Assembly (NCBI RefSeq): GCF_008017535.1
Contig: NZ_VRUA01000008.1
Span: forward strand, 94,746 to 158,745
Length of the DNA stretch: 64,000 nucleotides
Direction of reading: 5' to 3'
Source of the DNA: Ottowia flava
GTDB taxonomy: Bacteria; Pseudomonadota; Gammaproteobacteria; Burkholderiales; Burkholderiaceae_C
A program made the translations under genes and the position numbers. Positions 59,847 through 64,000 of this stretch are shown here, piece after piece. Numbering within the stretch: the stretch's first letter is position 1; each line of letters starts with the position of its first letter. The notes under the pieces are model-generated. The model was not told the origin of the DNA and ran no database searches. It worked only from the letters and a program-made list of their open reading frames with translations.

Positions 59847-61544
59847 TTACGCCGACTTGGCGGCCGCGGCCTTTTCCTCGATGGTGTCGAGCGTGACGCG
59901 CGTTGTGATGACCTGATCGCTCAGGATCACCTCGATCACCGTCCCTTCGGCGCGCGCCAGGGCAGCGCGCAAGGCAGGCTCGAATTCTTCGGTGCGCGTC
60001 ACCCGTTCGGCGGCGTAGCCGTAGCTTTTCGCCAGTTGCACGAAGTCCGGGTTGACCAGTTCGGTCCCGGCACGGCGGTGCGGGTACTCGCGCGCCTGGT
60101 GCATGCGGATGGTGCCGAACACGCCGTTGTTGAGGATCACGATGATGGTCTTGCCACCGTACTGCACGGCCGTCGCCAGCTCCTGCCCGTTCATCATGAA
60201 GTCACCGTCGCCCGCCATCGTCAGCACCGTGCGGCCGGTGGTGATGGCGCAGGCAATGCCAGCCGGCACGCCATAGCCCATGGCGCCGCTGGTGGGCGCC
60301 AGCTGCGTCTTCACGCCCTGCGCCAGACCGGGATAGGCGAAATAGCGGTGCACCCAGCTGGCGAAGTTGCCGGCGCCGTTGGTGACCGCCGCATCCGCAG
60401 GTAAGGCGGCCTGAATCACCTGCATCACCGTGTGCATGTCGACCGGGCCAGGCAGCGCCTGCGGCTGCTGGTTGGCCAGGTAATCGGCGTGAGCGGCTTC
60501 GGCCCAGGCTTTCCAGCGTGCGGCATCCGTCGGTACCAGCGCCGCCAGCGCAGACGCGATCGCTGGCATCGTCGCGCACAACGCCAGTTCGGGCTGGTAC
60601 ACGCGCCCCAGCTCTTCAGCACTGCTGTGCACGTGCACCAGCTTCTGTTTGGGTTGTGGCGCGACAAGCAACGTGTAGCCGCTGGTCGTCATCTCGCCCA
60701 AGCGCGGACCAATGGCCAGCACCAGGTCGGCATCCTCGATGCGCTGGGCTAGGCGCGGATTGATGGCGATACCCACGTCGCCGGCGTACAGCGGGTGTCG
60801 GTTGTCGAACACATCCTGAAAGCGCATGGCGGTGGCCACGGGCAAGTGCCAACGCTCGGCAAACTGCTGCAGCGCCTGCGCGCTGCGCGGCGTCCAGCCG
60901 CCGCCACCGGCGATCACGATGGGCCGTTCGGCCGCGACCAGCAGTGCCTGCAGCTGCTCCATCGCGGCCAGGTCCGGCGCGTACATGGGCGGCTCCCAGC
61001 GCGGCAGCGGCTGCAGCGATGCCGGCACCGGCTCGACCAACATGTCCTCAGGCAAAACCAGCACGACGGGGCCCGGGCGGCCGTTCATCGCTGTCGCAAA
61101 CGCGCGCGCCACGTATTCCGGCAGACGCGCAGCGCTGTCGATGCGCTCCACCCGCTTAGCCATGCCGAAGGCACCGAAGAAGGCGCTGTAGTCCACTTCC
61201 TGAAACGCCTCACGGTCGCGCTGGTGGCTGGCCACGTCACCGACAAACAGCACCATCGGCGTTGAGTCCTGCGACGCCGTGTGCACGCCAATGCTCGCGT
61301 TGGTGGCGCCCGGCCCGCGCGTCACGAAGCAGACACCGGGCCGGCCGGTGAGCTTGCCGTGCGCCTCGGCCATGAAACTGGCGCCGCCTTCCTGGCGGCA
61401 AATCACAAACCGGATCGCGTCGCGGTGCTCATGAAAACCGTCGAGTGCGGCGAGGTAACTTTCGCCCGGCACGCCAAACGCATGGGTAACGCCCTGGGCC
61501 AGAAGGCATTCGACAAGAAGGTGGCCTGCGATTCGCTGAGTCAT
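59847..61544 (-). CDS. Thiamine-diphosphate enzyme, acetolactate synthase-like
   Basis: A 565-residue ThDP-dependent enzyme. The N-terminal domain has the catalytic Glu in VICRQEGGASFMAEA and TRGPGATNASIG; the middle domain is GGGGWTPRSAQALQQF; the C-terminal ThDP motif is GDGDFMMNGQELATAVQYGG and ILNNGVFGTIRMHQ. No small regulatory subunit gene is adjacent and no ilvC follows, so it is probably a catabolic acetolactate, glyoxylate or benzoylformate-type enzyme rather than the biosynthetic IlvB. The MFS gene upstream ends 36 bp away on the same strand. Confidence 0.88.
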   Translation of the reverse strand: MTQRIAGHLLVECLLAQGVTHAFGVPGESYLAALDGFHEHRDAIRFVICRQEGGASFMAEAHGKLTGRPGVCFVTRGPGATNASIGVHTASQDSTPMVLFVGDVASHQRDREAFQEVDYSAFFGAFGMAKRVERIDSAARLPEYVARAFATAMNGRPGPVVLVLPEDMLVEPVPASLQPLPRWEPPMYAPDLAAMEQLQALLVAAERPIVIAGGGGWTPRSAQALQQFAERWHLPVATAMRFQDVFDNRHPLYAGDVGIAINPRLAQRIEDADLVLAIGPRLGEMTTSGYTLLVAPQPKQKLVHVHSSAEELGRVYQPELALCATMPAIASALAALVPTDAARWKAWAEAAHADYLANQQPQALPGPVDMHTVMQVIQAALPADAAVTNGAGNFASWVHRYFAYPGLAQGVKTQLAPTSGAMGYGVPAGIACAITTGRTVLTMAGDGDFMMNGQELATAVQYGGKTIIVILNNGVFGTIRMHQAREYPHRRAGTELVNPDFVQLAKSYGYAAERVTRTEEFEPALRAALARAEGTVIEVILSDQVITTRVTLDTIEEKAAAAKSA

Positions 61545-61580
61545 GGCCCATTGTGCACAAGCCGCGCCGGCGGCCGCCGA

Positions 61581-62858
61581 TCAAGCCGCAGCGGTGGCCG
61601 CGCGTTCATTGGCGCGGGTACGCAGCCCCACGCCCAGTGCCGCACCAACGGCCAGCAACAAGGTCAGCGCGCCGCCCAGCAGCGTTGCGCGGTACCAGCC
61701 GTGGTCCATCATCACCCCGAAGATCAGCGGGGCGACTGCAAAACCCGAATCCAGGCCCGAATACACGATGCCGTACACCCGGCCGGTGGCGCCCTTGGGT
61801 GTGGCGCGCTTGATCATCATGTCGCGGCTGGGGCCACCGACGCCGATGGCGAAGCCGGTGGCGGCCAGCGCGACCATGGTGCCTGCCGCGCCCATCAAGC
61901 CCGAAGCGCACACAGCCATCAGCACTGCGCCTGCCGCCATGCACCATGCCACCACGCGATCGCTGTTGCGCGGCATGCGCGCGGCAACGAAGCCGCCAAT
62001 CAACATGCCCAGCGCGCTGGCCAGCATGTAGGCCGTCACGGTCATGGCCGCGGCTTCAAAGCTGACGTTGAACAAGGCTTTGAGAATGGGCGATGCGTAG
62101 TTCTGCACCACAGCCAGCGTCATCGTGGACAGAAAGAAGAACGAGAAGCACCACCAAACGACTGGCAGCTTCATAAAGCTCAAAGCGCTGGTGCCGCCGC
62201 TGGCCGACGGCGTGGCCTGGTGCACCACAACCTCGGTGCGCAGATGCGCCCGGCCCAGGTACAGGATGACGATGACCACGCCGTAGAGACCCGCCGCCAC
62301 AAGGTAGGCGCGGTGCCAGTCTGAGAAGGCCACCATCAGGGCAAAGAAAGCCGGCGCCAGGCCCCAGCCCAGGCTGCCGCTCAAACCGTGCGCACTGAAC
62401 CCGTAGCCGAGTCGCGCGCTGGAAACGCGTTGGTTGAGAATCGAGAAATCCACCGGATGGAACGGCGCGTTGCCCAAGCCAGCGAACACCGACACCAGCA
62501 TCAGCCCCGCGTAGCTGGTGGCCATCGACCCCGCCAAGCAGGCCGCGATGAAACAGCCGATGGCGGCAAACAGCACGGGCCGGGCGCCCACCTTGTCCAC
62601 CAGAAAGCCGGACATCGCCTGGCCAACGCCGGAGATGACGAAGAACACCGTCATCAGAAAACCCAGCTGCGAGAAAGTCAGACCAAATTCCGCCGCGAAG
62701 ATCGGAAACAGCGGCGGCAGCAACAGGTGCGAGAAGTGCGAACTGGCATGCGCCAGACCGACCAGGCCGATCACGGTCGCGTCGTCGCGCAAGGGCGGGG
62801 TAGTTACGGGAGCGGCAGCGGCAGCGGCAGCGTCGGCCGTCTGGGTGGCGGGGTTCAT
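61581..62858 (-). CDS. MFS transporter (425 aa)
   Basis: Inner-membrane major facilitator with 12 hydrophobic segments. The MFS loop is SGFLVDKVGARPVLF after the second helix, and GLGNAPFHPVDFSILNQRVS is typical of the fosmidomycin resistance/NNP-like branch. An Ala-rich tract encoded by GCTGCCGCT-type repeats lies at the N-terminus. The start at 62858 (MNPATQTADA) is chosen because the part above it is not membrane-like. Divergent from the AraC gene (182 bp), which probably controls it; the ThDP gene is downstream on the same strand. Confidence 0.88.
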   Translation of the reverse strand: MNPATQTADAAAAAAAPVTTPPLRDDATVIGLVGLAHASSHFSHLLLPPLFPIFAAEFGLTFSQLGFLMTVFFVISGVGQAMSGFLVDKVGARPVLFAAIGCFIAACLAGSMATSYAGLMLVSVFAGLGNAPFHPVDFSILNQRVSSARLGYGFSAHGLSGSLGWGLAPAFFALMVAFSDWHRAYLVAAGLYGVVIVILYLGRAHLRTEVVVHQATPSASGGTSALSFMKLPVVWWCFSFFFLSTMTLAVVQNYASPILKALFNVSFEAAAMTVTAYMLASALGMLIGGFVAARMPRNSDRVVAWCMAAGAVLMAVCASGLMGAAGTMVALAATGFAIGVGGPSRDMMIKRATPKGATGRVYGIVYSGLDSGFAVAPLIFGVMMDHGWYRATLLGGALTLLLAVGAALGVGLRTRANERAATAAA

Positions 62859-63039
62859 GGGCGGTTGTCCTGGCGTGAAGCGGCCACCGACATCGCCCTG
62901 GGGCGGTGGCCAGCGGTGGCCAATGCCAGGATGGTAGGCGCAAGCGCTGCATGACAGCACTTGCAGAAAAGCGCGTATTTGACAACAATCGTCGAAAATC
63001 CGCCAAACCGGCAGATACTTCACCCAGTCTCACTTCGCC

Positions 63040-63864
63040 ATGCCGTTGCACCGCCCCGCCTCCAGCGCCCTGGCAGTCGACCAAGGTCGTTACCAACCGT
63101 CGCCCGAGCGCCCGGTGCGCGGCAAGCGCGCGCGCGAAGTCACCACCGACACCCATTTCGACCCGCACCACCACCCCTGGGCGCAAATCGCCTATTGCGC
63201 CAGCGGCACCTTGCACGTGAGCGTGCAAGACCTGTCTGCGGGGCACGACACGCGCTACGTCGTGCCCTCATCGCGCGCCGTCTGGATCGCACCACGCAGC
63301 CGGCACACCGTGGCGGTGCTGAGCACGGCCGAGTTGCACACGCTGTACCTGGACCCGGGCGTCGCGCCCGCAGGCTGGCAGACCAGCCGCATGTTCGCCG
63401 TCTCGTCGTTGCTGCGCGAGCTGTTCCTGGCGCTCGAACATGCCGAGCCCGGCGCGCGCGAAGCGCACATGACGGCGCTGATGCTGCTGGAATTGGTCCG
63501 CGCCGAAACCGCGCCGCTCGGCATCCCACTGCCGCGCGCCGAGGGCGGCGACAAGCGCCTGCGCGCGTTGTGCGAGGCCGTGCTGCATGCGCCGGCCGAG
63601 CGCGCCACCCTGGCTGAATGGGCACACCGCGTCGGCGCGAGCGAGCGCACGGCGGCCAGGCTGTTCCGCGACGAGCTCGGCACGTCCTACCCGCACTGGC
63701 GCCGCCAGGTGGTGCTGGCCCACGCGCTGCCCTTGCTGGCGCGCGGCACACCCGTCGGCCAGGTCGCCACCGCCTGCGGCTACGCCAGCGAAAGCGCGTT
63801 CGGCGCCATGGTCAAGGCGCAGTTGGGGCAGTCGCCCAGCGCTTTTCAAATGAAAACAGGCTGA
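63040..63864 (+). CDS. AraC family regulator with N-terminal cupin
   Basis: A 274-residue regulator. The N-terminal cupin has the metal-type motif HFDPHHHPWAQIAYCASGTL and IAPRSRHTVAVL; the C-terminal AraC domain has two helix-turn-helix units (LAEWAHRVGASERTAARLFRDELG and VGQVATACGYASESAFGAMVKAQLG, then SPSAF). It is divergent from the MFS gene, so it is likely its regulator. The gene ends at a dispersed repeat. Confidence 0.92.
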   Translation: MPLHRPASSALAVDQGRYQPSPERPVRGKRAREVTTDTHFDPHHHPWAQIAYCASGTLHVSVQDLSAGHDTRYVVPSSRAVWIAPRSRHTVAVLSTAELHTLYLDPGVAPAGWQTSRMFAVSSLLRELFLALEHAEPGAREAHMTALMLLELVRAETAPLGIPLPRAEGGDKRLRALCEAVLHAPAERATLAEWAHRVGASERTAARLFRDELGTSYPHWRRQVVLAHALPLLARGTPVGQVATACGYASESAFGAMVKAQLGQSPSAFQMKTG

Positions 63865-63905
63865 TGCCCTACAACCACCTGCGCGGGCAGCTACTCTATT
63901 AATAG
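63850..63905 (+). repeat. Dispersed repeat, copy 24
   Basis: GGCTGATGCCCTACAACCAC, CTGCGCGGGCAGCTACTCTA, TTAATAG. It begins in the last codons of the AraC gene. The remaining bases to 64000 show nothing I can assign. Confidence 0.85.
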
Positions 63906-64000
63906 CTATGCGCAGTCGTCAGTACTTGGCGGATTCAATTCCAAGTGCAACGTTGATTCAATGCGCGGAGTCATCACGCTGGGTCAATTGGTGCAGGTGC

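Noticed and set aside
1..64000. Intact prophage or secretion-system cluster
   Set aside because: Only one integrase fragment and one toxin pair are present; no structural phage or secretion genes were seen.

Overview
The window is a GC-rich, densely packed stretch of bacterial chromosome. The core genes (thrS-infC-rpmI-rplT-pheST-ihfA, glnA-glnL-ntrC, tamAB, pcaIJF, aceA), the infC start region and a short interspersed repeat all point to a betaproteobacterium of the order Burkholderiales, most likely family Comamonadaceae (Acidovorax, Ottowia or Comamonas type). I cannot name a genus from the sequence alone. There are no rRNA genes, no CRISPR array and no intact prophage.

Layout. 1-6.7 kb: end of a 2-hydroxyacid dehydrogenase, a one-polypeptide MmeI-like restriction-modification enzyme, rmuC and an MFS transporter. 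6.8-11.9 kb (minus): the nitrogen-control block glnA, a small periplasmic protein, glnL and ntrC. glnA has a sigma-54 promoter and two NtrC-type sites upstream. 11.9-25.9 kb: mixed genes, namely a molybdopterin-binding protein, an EI24-type membrane protein, a MATE pump with a premature amber codon, a bestrophin, a cluster of Tat-exported beta-propeller, deacetylase and sterol desaturase, an orphan ParA, TauE/SafE, a nitroreductase, a TRIC channel, and a divergent LysR/azoreductase pair. 25.9-29.6 kb: beta-ketoadipate genes pcaI-pcaJ-pcaF with a divergent IclR regulator and a clear operator. 29.7-35.8 kb: DUF1841, cytochrome c4, MoxR ATPase, GNAT enzyme, cardiolipin synthase and a CoxE-like VWA protein. 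36-37.8 kb: a polymorphic HNH-type toxin with a SUKH-type immunity gene. 37.9-44.8 kb: hemerythrin, then tamA-tamB.

44.85-46.6 kb is a small scar of mobile DNA: a decayed, apparently hybrid IS3-family element has cut a tyrosine integrase down to its first 49 codons, next to tRNA-Pro(GGG). Then follow (minus) merR, ihfA, pheT, pheS, rplT, rpmI, infC and thrS, the translation-factor block, with an ATC start inferred for infC and a terminator in the thrS leader. 55-64 kb carries aceA with an AT-rich upstream region, an EamA transporter, rraA, a SWIB-domain protein, a ThDP enzyme and an MFS/AraC pair.

The most striking feature is a family of about two dozen short repeats (about 60 bp; core CCACCTGCGCAGGCAGCTAT) in both orientations. 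Most are intergenic, but several lie inside genes and encode protein: a signal peptide, a loop of a molybdopterin-binding domain, the cytoplasmic tail of TamB, a linker of the restriction enzyme and a loop of a transporter. Others supply stop codons.
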